From Carallia brachiata (Eukaryota; Streptophyta; Magnoliopsida; Malpighiales; Rhizophoraceae): a DNA stretch of 64,000 nt. Of this stretch, positions 36,013 through 48,380 are shown in pieces; within the stretch, counting starts at the first letter, position 1; each line of letters starts with the position of its first letter. The translations under genes were made by a program, and so were the position numbers. The notes beneath the pieces are model-generated. The model was not told where the DNA came from and made no database searches. It worked only from the letters and a program-made list of their open reading frames with translations. Location: the NCBI GenBank assembly GCA_021464245.1, contig JADCRB010000045.1, positions 124,001-188,000 of the forward strand, given 5' to 3'.

Positions 36013-36272
36013 TGTTGAAATTAATTCAGATTCGTTATAAATTAGGATTTAACGTTTTAGTAGAATTATGATTAATTTGTCATGTTTTCATTATTAAAGT
36101 CAGAATATAAGTTGTTAGTCTAGTATATAACGAGTTGAGAGTTACAAATTATTGTGTGGCTGATGAGCATATTAGTCAAGATATTATAATTAGTGTGTGT
36201 GCTTCCCATTATTGATGTGTGATATTATTCAGTTTAATAAATTAGTAGTATTAAGTTTATTAAAAACTAACA
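36013..36272 (+). repeat. Right LTR (260 bp)
   Basis: Begins TGTTGAAATTAATTC and ends ACTAACA. The TATA region reads AGTATATAACG, so the TATATAAA motif of the left copy is altered here. Confidence 0.9.
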
Positions 36273-36957
36273 CAGAATTGGGGTTCGTTAAAAAAGGAAC
36301 GCTGAATATCAAGAATGGCTACAAACTGCAAAGAGCAAAAGCGCTTTCTTGGAGTGCAGCTTTTTAAGTAGCTTCAAAAGAAAAGAATAAAAAAAGAGAG
36401 AAAGTGCATTTATGTTACAAAATGGAATGCTATCGATTTGAGAGAGATCCTTGGACGGTGGAGGTTGGTGCGCTCTGTGCCATTACTCAGTCACTATATG
36501 AGGATTATTGGGTTTATTTTTGTCATTGGTAATTTGATTAGAATTATAAGTGTTGAATAAGATGGGTAATGAGAATGGAGAAGGATAGAAAAGCGCGTCG
36601 GTGGTGAGGGAGGCAATGGTGTTGGTCGGGTCGCGACGGTGGCAGACGGCGTTAGTGGCACAAAACAATTAAACAGATACCTGTGTAAGCGAGGCCAAAT
36701 TTTAGAAAAAAAAATATTTTTTTGAAATTATAATTTAAAGGAATACTGAATATATTTACAATACTATTAAATGCGATTTAAAATTTATTTTTTAATAAAA
36801 ATTAAGTTTAACATAATATTAAATATTAATTAAAATTTTTTTTGGTAAAAATTTAATTTTTATATTAAAAATGGGCAATCAAAGCCTAAAAAATTACTCT
36901 TTATGTCACCAAAATAGGGCGTTTTGGTAAATTTAGCTGTGCTAAATAGCATTGCCC

Positions 36958-37490
36958 TCGTAAAGCTTTAAATTCTTAACTATTATGTGATTCTTTAGTA
37001 ACAGATTACTATAGTTCTAAGTGACATATATTTGGTCGAAGTTGAGTTTTAATTAAGAAAATGTTTGATTTAAATTTTAAAACTAAGTAATTTTTTACTT
37101 TGATTTTTCTTTAAAATTTACAAGAAACCATACAATCATCTTTTTCTTATTGGTATTTTCCTCTCTTTCAAAAGAAAAAAAATTCTTTTTCCGCATTCCT
37201 CCCTTCGGGTGGATAGGGATGAGTCTAAGAAATTGAAAAAAAAAAAAAGTTCTATTACATAAGCAGAAAAACAAGTTAGCGTCCAGACATATACATTGTT
37301 TATTTTTTATTTTTTTAAAAATTAAAATTTAAAAATATTTAATATTATCTTAAAATTTAATTTTTAACTAAAAAGGAAATTCAAACATATATATTTTTTA
37401 ATTTCCTAATATCCTCTCACTGCTCGTTGACGGCTACCCACAGAACTTTTGTTTAAAAAGAAAAAATCAGAAGACAAACAGTTGACATCG
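36958..37490. other. AT-rich spacer, no gene seen
   Basis: Lies between the Mutator-like element and the promoter of the MON2 pseudogene. It has A/T runs and no recognised feature. A short stretch at 37,300-37,400 resembles the AT-rich arms of the neighbouring element but is too simple to assign. Confidence 0.4.
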
Positions 37491-37650
37491 CCAGGCCCAA
37501 TTAAAGCCCAACAACTCCGCTCAGCCACCCAACACGGCCACACGTGTCCTCCACAGGCGTAAATTGCAACGGATCTTTTTTTTCAAATTCCTTGGGCGTT
37601 TATAAATAGAGGGCATAATGCCATGTCTGCTTCTTTCTCAAGTCTTTCTT
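37491..37650 (+). promoter_or_regulatory. Promoter of the MON2 locus
   Basis: Two GCCCA-type site II elements (37,490-37,512), a G-box CACGTG (37,541-37,546) and a TATA box TATAAATA (37,601-37,608) occur in the usual order. A CT-rich leader with a (CT)n run follows (to about 37,743). It looks intact even though the gene behind it is broken, so a transcript may still be made. Confidence 0.7.
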
Positions 37651-37969
37651 TTTCTTTTTTTTTCCTTTTCCCTCTCTCTCTGTCCCTTCCCGGCTCTTTG
37701 CCCCTCTCTCTCTTCCTCTTTCTCTCTCTCTCTCTCTCTCTCTATTCTTTTGTTTCAATTTTTTTTTAGTTTTAGCATTTCAATGTCACCGGATCGGTAG
37801 AGATTCGCTGATTATCCGTTCGGACTTCAGCAGCGTAAAGTTCCCGGCGCTGGCTTTTCTGGCGGTCTTCTTGGAGTCCGATCTCCGGATCGCTCTCCTG
37901 GAGTCGGCCGTTCCTGATTCAGCAAAGAAAGATGCCTCGATTCCAATCTGGCGCCAGTGCCAAGGCTTT

Positions 37970-38520
37970 AACTGCGCGAAACGTTCAATCTTGAAGGTAT
38001 ACGGTTCCAATTTATATGTGCGTAGGTTTTTATTAATCTTTATATCTTTCTTGATTGACTTGAAATTGCAAATTTTAGGGCACGCCGTCCAAGAAGTCGC
38101 TGAACGCTCAACCTTGAAGGTATACCGCTCCAATATACATACATACATACATACATACATACCTACATATATATATATATTGATTTTGAAAATTTTAGGG
38201 CAGTAAGCGTGTTTTCCAGTTCATTGTCTGTTTCTTCCGCCTTTTTTAGATGTGGTGTATCTGCGTACGTGGATTTATGATCTTGGTTTCAAGATTCAAC
38301 TTAGCCAGTCTTTGAGTATTCGGAGAATCAAGAATTTAAATTTTGGTTTTGAAGGAATCTTGAGGTTGCCGAGAGAAGTGAAGGGCTCTTGCCTTCGGAG
38401 TATCCTTGCTTTCGTACTTGGAACGGTATATTTCACATGCACGAGCGCGTGCGTTGTTATCAATCTTTTATATCTTTTTAGATTGATTGACTAACTGAAA
38501 TTGAAAATTGCAGGGCAGAA
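37970..38520. repeat. Local triplication around MON2 exon 1 and intron 1
   Basis: The block containing TTCAATCTTGAAGGTATAC (about 37,984) recurs at about 38,106 (CTCAACCTTGAAGGTATAC). The intron piece ATCTTTATATCTTTCTTGATT...GCAAATTTTAGGGCA recurs in altered form at about 38,463-38,516. A third similarity, CAAGATTCAA...GAATCAAGAA, links 38,290-38,335 with 38,600-38,620. A CATA tetranucleotide run (38,138-38,162) lies inside. These are small tandem duplications in a decaying gene. Confidence 0.6.
38138..38179. repeat. (CATA)n and (AT)n microsatellite
   Basis: About six tandem CATA units followed by an AT run, in the first intron area of the MON2 pseudogene. Confidence 0.85.
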
Positions 38521-40963
38521 ATCGTTTTCCCTTTTTCTTTTTGTTTCCCCTGATTAAATGGGGAGGGTTTGTTGTGCGTGATTCATGTTCTTGGCTTCAA
38601 GATTCAAGTTGGAGAATCAAGAACTTAATCTTGATTCTGGAATCTTTGTTTTGAAGGCTCCTCGATTTATGTTCTTGCTATTTTACATGGCAGTGGCCGC
38701 TGTTGTCCTGGGTTCTTAAGTTGTGGTCTGTTACTTCTTAGTCTTGGTTGGATTGTGGTTGTTTGGAAGTATATGTCTGATTGATCTCTTACCTCTTTGT
38801 TGCCGGAAAATACGCCTCAAGCCCTTTATAAGTGTCTTCAAATTCTTGAAAACAATAGATTTTCTGACAGTGTGCGCAAGTGAGTCAAAATTTTTTTGTT
38901 CAAGAAGTTTCTGATTAAAATTGTCTTTTGAAGGCTTTTTTATTACTGTTTTTTCCGGTTAGTGTTGTCTCCCATCAAATTAGTTATTCGTAAAGAGTTG
39001 TAATTGTGGACTATATATTTTTCAGTGCTGCTGCTTCAACCTTCAGACAAGCTGTAACCTTAATTTTCATGGTTCGTGGTTCATGCCGAGTCTCTTCCCT
39101 CTCCGCAATAGTTGTTTCTTGAGGTCATGTTTCTTTGATCTAGTTCAGTTAACTGTGATGTCTTTTGCGGCATCAATCATTCACAGTATGTTGTCCCTCA
39201 TGATCTTTTGGGACCCAAAATATAAGAATCCAACTGCCTGTGGGTGTAATGTATGTATTACCTTTAATGCAAATCAGCTTGCAATATACTCTATCCACTG
39301 GCTGGGAAAAGCGGAAAAGGCCAGTAGAGAGGGTTTTATATTCTATTGAAGTTCACTTTTATAACTTGAGGATGGTTTTCAGTAAATGTCTCTCTTTTTT
39401 CCTTCTTTTCATATTCACAGGACTAACCCAATTATGAATAGGTCATTGGGGCATGAACATGTTGCTGGAGATCCGGATATCCTAATCGATGTTCTCCTAA
39501 CCAGATTTCATATTTTTCTTAATGGTAAAGATGTGCTGTTGTCAATGCAGTGTGACAACTTTCCCATTTTATCTTACAGGTGAGTTGGTTATGTGTCAGT
39601 TCTTCTCAACAAATATTTGCGCTGGATATACTTGAGTGAGAATTATGTTCTGTTTTTCTTTTGTTCTTCTTGCAAACCTGAGTATTTTTCTCTTACTTTC
39701 TTAGCATCAATGGCTGTGTTGTGTTAATTGTTCTTCATTACTGTGTTCAATTACTAGTAACTGCCATAGAATGCTTTCTTGATGTTATGATCTAATAAAC
39801 AAAGGCTAGACATGTGATATGCTGAATTAGGACATTAGAGCTAGGAAGATTTTAAAGTTTTTAGTAGTCTCTTAGAATTTGTGATTATGAAAAAAGTTGG
39901 AAAGTGTTTGTCTATTTAGCCTATTACTTCGATATAATATAAGAGATAATGATATATGACGGAAACTTGTGAAAAGAGAAGATCATCTTAGCTTTGGTTC
40001 TTTTTATTTATAACAGCATGTTGCCTTTTTGTGATTTGTTTTTCAATTACTTGTTGGCAAAGCACTTTATTCTTATTGGATAAGCTGATTTATATAATCA
40101 TTTTTTTCCTCATTCCAAAGATTTAGCTTGTGTCTTTATGTCCAGCATCAATTTGGAAGCATTTTAAGGCTTTCTCGGTGCAGTTGCAGGAATATGGTTG
40201 CATTATTATAGCTGGGCGCTGTCAAAGCTTTTATGGCTTGGATATAAGCTGGCGGTTGTCTATTGAACTTAATTAAAGTTACTTTTACTATATCTAAAAG
40301 GAGGGTGTTGTGTGTTTATCAACGTCATTACAAAGGAAGTAAATTGAACATGCTGGAAAGCTTTTGCCATTGAACCAACTGTGGCAAAATTCAGTATTTC
40401 TTTTGCTCAGTTTCTTCCAATGCTGCTATTCTGCAGGTTCACCCTTTCCAATAAAGTGGTCATTTCATCATCTCGGTTACCCATGAACAGGTGATTCTGA
40501 GTGTCCTCACCATTGTGTACAATTCTTTTGGTTTGGTTTTCAGTAAAAGGTCTGTACTTTCAAATTCGCTCGGAAACTTGTCAGATTTTGTGTTACCAGA
40601 CAAGCTCTTTTCTATGACTTCACTTCGTACTGATGCCAAGGTAGCTTCTCTCATGTTGATCAGTCCAGCTAAATCTTTGGCACAAGCAAATTATAATTTA
40701 TGCAATTATCATGAATATTTTGCTTTCAACTTACCCTCATTGTGTTTCTCTCTGTTGTAGCTTGAAGGAGGAGACAGGGAGCTGTCATTCCATTGGTCAG
40801 CCTTGCAATCGATTGCTCCTATTATAGGAGTCGTCAGTTTATTCCTTGGTGCCGAGTGTATGTTTTAATTAAAATCATAATTTTCTTGTTCGAGTGACTG
40901 AAGGCTGTTCCTTGCAAACCCTGAAGATGAAATTTTATTTGTCTTCTTGTTTCAGAAATTTGC

Positions 40964-41267
40964 AGTTCTAACAGTATAATTATGCTATCTAGTCTCCAAT
41001 GGCTTTGAATTACAAACAGATAGCAAAACATGATCATGAATACGTGAGTCAGGATTGAGATGTAAACAAACTTGAAAAAACAATAGCAAAATCTTTCTTG
41101 AGTAGGAAGAGGTACAGTTCTAACAGTATAATTATGCTATCTAGTCTCCAATGGCTTTGAATTACAAACAGATAGCAAAAGATGATCATGAAGACATGAG
41201 TCAGGATTGAGATGTAAACAAACTTGAAAAAACAATAGCAAAACCTTTCTTGAGTAGGAAGAGGTAA
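40964..41267. repeat. Two tandem copies of a 152-bp unit
   Basis: Copy 1 is 40,964-41,115 and copy 2 is 41,116-41,267. Both start AGTTCTAACAGTATAATTAT and end near CTTTCTTGAGTAGGAAGAGG. Only about five differences were seen, so the duplication is recent compared with the decay of the surrounding MON2 pseudogene. It lies in a former intron. Confidence 0.95.
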
Positions 41268-44200
41268 TAACATGAAGAGAAGCCTTTTCTTGGAGATTAA
41301 GGTAGAGAAAAGGCATTGCTTTCAGAAGCCACTGCTATGCCTGAGCTCAAGGTTGTTACCATAATGTTTGATAATTTGCTCTGTTTATTGATCATGGCCC
41401 CTTGCCAAATATGATCTTACTTCCATTCAGAAAATATTTTTTCATCAGCTTTACTCCTTTCTCATTTATCCTAGTTTACGCCTCTACAAATTACAGCAAT
41501 TGATTTTTCATCTGCTTTTTAGGCACCCAAAGAACACAACGTTGTAGAGGCTGTGGTTAAAGCTCTTGCTCTGCTTCTTTCAAATGTACAGGTAAAGGTC
41601 GTTTACTCAGTTTTTTACTTTTTGGTTGACTTTCATGAACTTGTTTAATTATGTCTATAGTTTCCGCTGAGGGTTTACTTGTAAAAAAATAACAATTTTG
41701 ATTAGCATAGAATGCTGAAGTGATATTTTCTTTGGATGTTGATGCGAAATTTATAGAGTGCGCTACATGTGAAAATTGAAATCTGAGACTTTCTTCATAT
41801 TTTTGTGGTTTTGTGGGCAGCAATTTAATCTCTGCAAGCCTCTTTGGTAGAAAAATGCTCATGTAGTAAGGAAGATTGCCATTGGATTTACTGTCATAAG
41901 GGCTCTTCTTTTCACCTTTTTTTCTGGGAGGAGGTGGTTCAATTTGGTGTGGGCCATTATGGTTTGTGCTCTGCGGAATTGATAATTGGGGCTAATCAAT
42001 TATTATCTGATTTTGTAGCTTTTCCTGTTGCATGGCATGACGAGTTTCCCTTGGGGATGCACTGTATTTATGCCACCTTTAGTTCTTGCCATTTCTAACA
42101 CTTCTTTGGTTAACGATGCTGCAACATACTAGTATTTACTACTCTCTAGAACATTTGATAATACAGATAGCTTCTGTATATTATGTTGTTATACTTTCTT
42201 CAGTTAGCACATCAAAACTTGCAATCCAAATGGGATATCTTGGGCATGATTTCTAGCTGTTGATCAACATAAAATCTCGTATGTTAGTATCATAGATGGA
42301 AATTAGGGATGCGAAGTTGAGATTGATTGAGTGTTCTATCATACTCCACTTAGTGCTCTTTATTTTTTGACTCAAAGAATTGACGTCCGTGATGGTTTTT
42401 TGAAAATCTCCTCCATGTTTTGGAGGTAACCACTCACTCTTGAGCACTGATGATAGTTTGATTTATTTTGTCTTTTTACCTATGAAGTTGTCTCATCTGT
42501 GGACCTTTTCATTTGCCCTTTTTTTTCCTCTGAGGAATGGAGAAAAGTCGTACTACAGTTGGCCAAATATTCATGAAATCTTAAGGTTTGGCATTTACAT
42601 GTCTATTTGCTTCCAATCGCCAATTACGGTTACTTTGGCCAGTACGATATTTTTTAACCCCACTTCCTGAAGGTCTGTTGCAGATGCATCAGAGAATGAT
42701 CTTATGACACTTGGCTTTCAGGTTAGTGAAACTCTCAGATTGAGACTCTTGAAAAATGCACTTACACCTTTCTTGCCTTTTGTAGACTTGCTTGTGGTTA
42801 CTTTGAAACATGCGCACACTAATTTAAGATATCATATGCTGAAGTGTCCATATAATATGCTAGCATCTAATGAAGATAAAGTGGTACATTTACAATGATC
42901 TGTTAAAAATTTCTGTTACTCAACAACAACAATTACATTGAGATGCAAGGATGAACAATGGATGAATATAGTCTGCATGAAACTGTATGGATGAGAAAGT
43001 CTGGATGAGAAAGATAAGGATGGGAAAGATAGATTAGGAAGCCACCTTCTTTTCCTAAAATTCAAGATGTGGCTTAGCTGCTACAGCTGTAGCCAAAATA
43101 TTGCACCTCAGAAAGAAACCTCCATCCTTGCAAAAACCAAGATCCAAGTGACTTAAAGCTGTCCCATGCAAGGGTTTGCAACTTTGTACAGGTTGACTTT
43201 TAATGGACATAATTTGGATAATATATTAGTAATTTTTTCACCAAAAATTAAAGGTCAGCCCGTGGTATCTATAAACCCTAATGGAACTGTTTGCTAGCAG
43301 TGCCTACGTGTTATCATGAATGGTGGACTTACCTCTATACCTGTGGACTGCATTAATGTATGAGCTTCAAAATTTTTTCCTGCAGCCTCTTCTTTAATTT
43401 GCTTCCTGACTGTCAAGTTTTTGCAAGGGCAATTCGGATTACTTGTCTAAAATGCCAGCATTTCTTTGTTATCCTTTTTGTATGCATGTACATGTGAGTT
43501 GTTCTTTGCAATTATGCTTCATGCACAGATTTGACTCAGGACCATTTCATTTCCTCTAATTTTTCCTGAATGAAAATGATAATATGTGGTTTCCACCAGC
43601 CTCATTATCAATGTTTGGCTATAATTTAGTTAATGAGTGTGTTAGGTTTTTGTGCTTGTTCTGTCATTTGTATAAAAATTTTTGTGATCATGATCTGCAT
43701 TTTGAAACACTTATTTAGACCATTTGTTTAACTATGACACATTGGTTTCCACATTTTTGCCATCACGTGTTAAACGTTGAGGGTGGTATACCATTCCTTA
43801 GCTTTGATGTTACCCGTCTCAAGGTGCAATTACATGTGCCTAGTGCTTGATTGCACATCAACACATGCCCTATGTTTGACTTCTGAATATTTTCTTGCAC
43901 ATTTGAAGATCAATGTTCTACCCATACTTTGTTAATGTCTATCTGTAATGGAATTCATGCAATCTAAAAGTTGATAATTATTGGCCGTCAAGATGCAGCA
44001 CCTTTGGTTGCTGATTCTGAAATATTTTATTTTCATACTTTGACAACCTTGAGATTGCAGCTGTGTGGATGTCACTGGACCATATAGTACTGAGTTGAAT
44101 ATAAGCTTGACTGCAACGGGCCTCACCTCTGATTTTATCATGAAGAGTATTCTGCATGGGCAAAGAGCAAAGAAGAAAGCAAGGTCAAGTTAAGTTTCCT

Positions 44201-47200
44201 TTAAACCTGTTGGCTTGTCAAAAACTGTTGTTCTTATCAGACTTGTGTGGATATTTGCTGTTTATAACCATGCAGATATTTTGATGTAGATTCCACTCCA
44301 AAGCAAATGGACGATCAATTGACAGAAGACCAGACTGCTGAATTACCTGATAAAGTGAATGATCAAGTTCCAAAAATACATGTAACAGATCATAACAAGT
44401 TGCTGTTCTCTGTTTTCTCTTTGCTTCAAAGGCTTGTTGCTGATGAAAGACCATAGGTACGATAGATTTTCTTTGTAGTACATGTACTTTCTTTAGTTTT
44501 AACACATGATATAGATTTACCAGCTAATGCATTCGGCACTGGTGTCAGCCTAGGGAAACACTCTTAAAAGTAAATCTAGGGATGGAAAATAACAAAAGCA
44601 AGAAATTTTGCAGATAAAATCTGTGGAAATCATCTCTAACCATAATTGCTTCTTTTTGCTTGAGGGCATCCTGCAGATTTGCAGGTCACAAATATTTTGT
44701 TCAAGAAGTCAGTTTCGTATGTCAATAATTTCTAGCTTTCTGGGAATTATTGGATTATTTAATGCAAATGAGGCCTTAAGAGTGCAAATTTTTATTTTTT
44801 TGTCTGTGTGTGTATCTGAGCAAGCCTCTGTGCTCAGATTGATAGATTTGTTTTCTGTTCTTTTGTTTACATAGAAAAGTCCTGTTCAGGGAGTTAAATA
44901 GCATTAATCATTAGGTCGCGGTTGCTGGATATGCAGATTATTGACATTGACTGGACCTAATCTATCTTTCAGGTCAAGATGCAGCGATTAGGACACCTTT
45001 TCAAACCGTTGGAAGTCACAAGCATGTGTGAGGGTTGGCTGTGAAATTACCTTTTCCCTGCTTTATATTGCACTTCTCACATGTTAAAGTGGTTTGGATG
45101 GGTTTTCACTTATGCCTTGTTGTTACCTGCTTTAATTGGATTGATTTATTTAATAATTATTACTGTAGGCTGAAACTTCATGAAAAGATGGATGAGATGG
45201 AAAGAACTTGGAACTTGAGGAGGAAAAGCAGTTGGCATGCTGATTCATCACAGGTAGAAATGAATGTTTCTATAACTATAGTTTGCAGTCTTGACATTGC
45301 TCAGAAACAGTGGGGTGAGACTTTGGTGCCTGTCCTCCTTATAACTATAAATAAGGGACATTTTTTTCTTTGCTTATAGTTCTCTGGGTTTCTTGAAACT
45401 TTAACAAGAGAGATGTATGTGCAAGCTAAAGGGATGTTCGATGATCAAATGTTCTCTCAGTTGCTTGCAATCACACATGTGGTCATTAAGCAAGCCATAT
45501 GCTATGATAACCTCAAAACTGTATTTGATGTGTACTTACTCTGTACCCTTCTCTGCTAACTCCCTCTCTCCTCTAGCTTTCCAGGGAAGGCGCCCGACTT
45601 CCTGGCATCATTCGTCGTTCATATGTGAATACTATCTTACAGAATAATTTGTCTGTAATAAAATTTGTATTTTTTTAGGGACATATTTCGCTGATGCTAT
45701 GCACTGTTCTGTAGATCTTACCACTATTACAACCCCAGTGAGAATCTGGTATGTCTTCAATGTGGCTAAACCTGCTCTGGGAGTTGTGGCAAGAGTTTCC
45801 AATTTCAGATTCTTCTTCACAGAATAGGCAATGCACGGCAAAGCAAGCCAGCATTAACAACAATGTCATGAGTATCGAGTGACTTGGAAATTGTTCATAG
45901 AAGGTAGTTTTATTTTAGTCAAATTGTGATGGTTGCAATTTATTTGTGCACAAGGAAAGAATGAAGCACAAAAGTACTGCGTCCGCATCCCATAAAAAGT
46001 CAAAGATCATTCAGGATTGCCAGCCAGCAATTACCATGATGGCTGGGATGGCAAGTTATTTGTTTGCAGAAAAGTTTGTTCTCGAGCTGGTAGAACTTTT
46101 CCTGTAAGCTCCAGCAGTTGAAAAGTATATAAATTTTCCTGAATTTATTCGAATCCTCTACACTTGGCAGGTACAAGTTCTTCTTTCTCTCTTTTCAAAA
46201 AAAACAAGGAAGAGAAGCAGTATCTAATTTTGTAATGGAATTAAGATACTAAAGAAGTTCTCTGTCATGTAGGTGACTTTAACTTTTGGAAGAACCGTGT
46301 ATGCCTGGGGACAGCCAATTTACCAAATTCTGTGGTATAGTTATGAGAGTGTATAAAATTAGATCAATAAGAGTTGGAGAGACAGAGAAAGCTGCCATGC
46401 TTCTTATTCTGTTCATGTGGTTATTTCACTGTTTTTCTGCAGGATTAGAAACTTTTTGCAAAAGTGAATAACATTATCAACCTTATATCTAGGTGAGTGA
46501 CTACAGGAACAGACAATCCAGCTGGTTCATTTTGGTGGCTCGCTATTGGAGGCTTCAACCATATTATTCATGTTAATACTGCAAATTCACCAAGAACGTC
46601 ATATCGGATTCAAGGATTGGTAGAACTGCAAGAATTCGCATGTGGACGCAGATGTGGATGATCTTCCTTTTCGGTTATTGAGGTCATGCCATGATTTCCA
46701 ACTCTTTCTCAGCTGCAGCACTTAAGGCTGACGAGGCACCTGAAACAAAAATCTTAAATATTCTTGGTGGCCAGATCCTGATGTCTCCAATTGATGTACC
46801 TTCTGATGTAAGTGTCTCACAACTATTCATATTCGTACCTCATGACACATAAATTAGATGTCCTTGAAGTCATGTTGCCAACAATTATGGCGACAACAGG
46901 AATAGGATAAATTCCCCCTTTTGCATAGCATGCATTAATAACCTGTGCCTGGTTGCCAGATTACATGAAGTCATGAATCAAACAGCCACTAGATCTTATG
47001 GCCATAGATCAGCCTCCGCTCTGTTTTCCTGGCACTTTGTGATTAGATGATGCTACTCATGGAAGATAGTGGATTCTTATATTGAATTGCTCAAGTTGGA
47101 TTGTCACTTTCGCACACACATGTACTCATTGACGTTGGTGCCAAACATTTATCTGGCCTGAGGTCTCCCTGCAGGAAACTTTTAGTTCACTGCTTTGCTG

Positions 47201-47776
47201 ATTTGTTTTAATCTACTTTACAGATTTTGCAATTATTGGGATAGACCTGCACATGTTCTTTGGCCGCAGAGACTGTGGAACTTATGCCGCCACTCTAGCA
47301 GATTTTCTCTGACTTACTTGCAAAAGTTATTTTATTTTTGCAGCCTCACTTCTACATGAACTTTTGCTGCTAAGTTTTCCAAATCCTTGAAGCATAATAA
47401 CATCAACTTGAATCAAAGGTTCAATCTACTTTATAATGTGCATTCAAATATGATGATCAAACTAGTGATTGGAATTTGAATGTATCCAAAGTCAGCAAAA
47501 TTCAAGTCATGGTACTTGTTGCTAGATGGGAATGCCTGTTGAACAGATTCCTCACTGACCCTAGAAATATAGCTTCTGTGTGATATTTTTGTTTCACATT
47601 GTTGGTTATCCTTAATGAACTCTGAAGTATTCTACAGGTGAATCCATTTTATTGATAAGGAGGCTTGCAGAAATCATCTATGTCCTTCAAGAACTAGCCG
47701 GTCTAAGAATTCATTCGGAAACAGCATCGGCACTTCCTTTACATCCTCATCTGAGAAGTTGTCTAACATACAGGTA

Positions 47777-48380
47777 AACTTTGATAAGCGACTGCACCTA
47801 CTTGTTCTTTTTCCTTCATTTTGCGAGCTTGCAATAACAAGGTGAGATAGCTATTCAGAAAATGGTCATTTGACACCTAATGCTCCATATGGTTTCTCCG
47901 TAAAATGTAAAAATGGCACTTAGCTCAGGGATGATTAAGTGTCTCCAAAACTGAAAATCTCAAATCAGGGCCAAATTGATCGGAAAAAAAATTTTAAGAA
48001 CTGGTTAGTAGTATGAGAAGCCATTGCCAAACTTGGGGTTAGTTTATATTAGGATATATATTGCCACAGGTAACAATAGAAAAAGTCGTGAACTCTGTTA
48101 AGATCGGCACTCTCATTTTTATGCACTGGTAAAGGTAAAAATCTGAAACGGATGCAGGCCACAGCTGTTAGAAGCAATTGGCCTGAATAATTCTATTTTG
48201 AATAGGACACAATGCTGGAAACATAAGTCCAGCACGGGATGCATATGGCGGCTTATTTTATGATGTGTTTCGTGGCTTCTAAACTGATATGTGTTGCTGT
48301 TAGCGTAGCCAAAATAAACGCCATTGAATTTACCCAAGTAAAAACAAATGTAACAGAGTTGCGGAGTTCTTATGCTTGGT
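47777..48380. other. MON2 pseudogene 3' flank, no gene seen
   Basis: Follows the last recognisable MON2 exon (ALPLHPHLRSCL at about 47,732-47,767). The terminal MON2 codons expected further on were not recognised. Short open frames on both strands have no domain. Confidence 0.4.

Larger units (their letters stand above)
33992..36272 (+). mobile_element. Short non-autonomous LTR retrotransposon
   Basis: Two direct LTRs, 33,992-34,250 (259 bp) and 36,013-36,272 (260 bp), start TGTTGAA and end CTAACA. By eye they differ at about 10-12% of positions. A primer-binding site TAGTATCAGAGC (34,252-34,263) follows the left LTR and matches the usual initiator-Met tRNA site at 11 of 12 bases. A purine tract (ATTAAGGGAAAA, 36,001-36,012) precedes the right LTR. 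Flanking bases CAAAA and CAGAA fit a 5-bp target duplication with one change. The 1.76-kb interior has a GC-rich part (34,390-34,900) and a long A/G-rich part, with no gag, protease, reverse transcriptase or integrase. LTR length and lack of coding fit a TRIM/small LARD-type element mobilised in trans. Confidence 0.9.
32530..36957. mobile_element. Mutator-like element with long inverted arms, hosting nested insertions
   Basis: The left end GGGAAATTGCTATTTAGCAC matches, in inverted orientation, the right end (GGGCAATGCTATTTAGCAC when reverse-complemented, ending at 36,957). Inverted similarity continues through TTTTTTAGGCTTT, TTAAATTTTTAC and TTTAATTGTTTTGTGCCAC-type blocks (about 300-360 bp, 36,660-36,957). 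It resumes between 33,640-33,860 and 36,480-36,660 (TTCTCATTACCCATCT, ACAAAAATAAA). Long arms and GGG termini suggest a Mutator-like, non-autonomous element. No transposase is present. No clean target duplication was found, partly because the left end is duplicated in the tandem array. A MITE (33,017-33,517) and an LTR element (33,992-36,272) are inserted inside. Confidence 0.65.
37784..47776 (+). pseudogene. MON2: MON2-like (trans-Golgi trafficking) unprocessed pseudogene
   Basis: MON2 is a large HEAT/ARM-type protein related to the BIG ARF-GEFs that acts in endosome and trans-Golgi traffic. Separated exon-like pieces match it in order: AVFLESDLR (near 37,860), CLQILENNRFSDSVRK (38,833-38,880), AAASTFRQAVTLIF (from 39,026), GHEHVAGDPD (39,449), DKLFSMTSLRTDAK (to 40,639), LEGGDRELSFHWSALQSIAP (40,761), HNVVEAVVKALALLLSNVQ (to 41,591), EKSYYSWPNIHEILR (42,540), SVADASENDLMTLGFQ (to 42,721), VDVTGPYSTELNISLTATGL (44,064), HNKLLFSVFSLLQRLV (to 44,441), AQKQWGETLVPVL (45,300), YVQAKGMFDDQMFSQLLAI (45,416), APAVEKYINFPEF (46,108), LKADEAPETKILNILG (46,720) and RLAEIIYVLQELAGLRIH (47,662). 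Lesions: CTG where the start ATG is expected (37,850), TAG at 44,454-44,456, TAA at 46,105-46,107, and several frame shifts and short deletions (for example around 44,980 and 45,180-45,300). Many splice sites survive. Retained introns show a gene duplicate, not a retrocopy. Confidence 0.85.
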
